A DNA stretch of 64,000 bases from DASSUW01 sp963806395. Its GTDB lineage: Bacteria; Actinomycetota; Thermoleophilia; Solirubrobacterales; Solirubrobacteraceae. How positions within the stretch are numbered: position 1 is the stretch's first letter; the number at the start of each line of letters is the position of its first letter. The notes beneath the pieces are model-generated. The model had not been told where the DNA came from, did no database searches, and was given only the letters and a program-made list of their open reading frames with translations. Where the stretch lies: positions 62,001 to 126,000 of the forward strand of contig CAWDYI010000019.1 of the NCBI GenBank assembly GCA_963806395.1, written 5' to 3'. The translations under genes were made by a program, and so were the position numbers. Positions 63,866 through 64,000 of this stretch are shown here, in pieces.

Positions 63866-64000
63866 GCGCGCACCACGCTCACGCCCGCCGCGGCGTAGTC
63901 GGCGGTGAGCTCCTCGCCGGCGTCGGTGACGAGATGGGTGACGGCGGCCAGCGGCGCGACCACCCACGGGCCGGCGGTGCGCAGCTTGTCGGCGGTGGCG
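63862..64000 (-). CDS. DeoR-family regulator, C-terminal end only
   Basis: The window edge cuts the gene; 45 codons remain. 'ATADKLRTAGPWVVAPLAAV', 'THLVTDAGEELTADYAAAGV', 'SVVRA' is the end of a DeoR/GlpR sensor domain, where the phosphorylated sugar binds. Its stop overlaps the GTG of the MFS gene (GTGA). This predicts a sugar-phosphate-responsive repressor heading an operon with the carrier and phosphatase. Confidence 0.72.
   Translation of the reverse strand, partial: ATADKLRTAGPWVVAPLAAVTHLVTDAGEELTADYAAAGVSVVRA

Overview
The window is high-GC, densely packed bacterial chromosome. Signs of an actinomycete-type genome are very strong G/C third-position bias, GTG starts, ATGA/GTGA stop-start overlaps, −10 boxes of the TAGGGT/TAGCGT type placed 6-11 nt before start codons, a fused PafB-PafC-like WYL regulator, and many DHA2 drug exporters. 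The choice-of-anchor-B protein, the anonymous 284-residue lipoprotein family and the rhamnosidase content suggest Thermoleophilia/Solirubrobacterales. That placement is inference. I see no rRNA, tRNA, CRISPR, prophage or transposase gene.

Layout. 1-5 kb: end of an Ig/FN3-like surface protein; a PadR repressor, a methyltransferase with two frameshifts and a DHA2 exporter, tied together by PadR-type operators; then an HD-GYP/LuxR regulator. 5-12.6 kb: hydrolase, small SHOCT-type proteins, a GGDEF+HD-GYP membrane protein, a secreted LVIVD-repeat protein and a haloacid dehalogenase. 12.6-16.3 kb: an ABC exporter (permease with two frameshifts) divergent from a two-component system. 16.6-21.9 kb: a translationally coupled secreted pair, a BNR_4 beta-propeller and a GH78 alpha-L-rhamnosidase, for rhamnose-containing polysaccharide. 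21.9-32 kb: MFS carrier, ferredoxin with its reductase, diguanylate cyclase, acyl desaturase with a STAS protein, two divergent DUF2294/MpsC paralogues, glyA behind a ZTP riboswitch, and a MEDS/HATPase sensor. 32-43 kb: DJ-1/PfpI and GlxA-type regulators, sterol desaturase with a FadR-type repressor and paired operators, glycerophosphodiesterase, RNase D, acetyltransferase, SDR, L,D-transpeptidase, PhaC-like and alpha/beta hydrolases. 43-56 kb: LolD/FtsX-type exporter, membrane hydrolase, two more DHA2 exporters, EcsC, a YhaM-like nuclease (frameshifted), an FG-GAP protein, and a response regulator coupled to a kinase fragment that is only an H-box. 56-64 kb: PafBC-like fusion, PPOX protein, nucleotidyltransferase, GAF kinase, secreted protein, and a HAD/MFS/DeoR operon cut by the window edge.

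Most notable non-coding structure: (i) a clear ZTP (pfl) riboswitch before glyA whose last aptamer segment can alternatively pair with the Shine-Dalgarno; (ii) a family of 105-165 bp nested inverted repeats present three times (about 16.4, 35.4 and 50.6 kb); (iii) operator palindromes that decide probable regulons; (iv) a recurring leaderless or short-leader promoter arrangement. Five apparent frameshifts in three genes all behave as single-base insertions, so assembly error and true decay both remain possible. No intergenic gap exceeds 300 bp.
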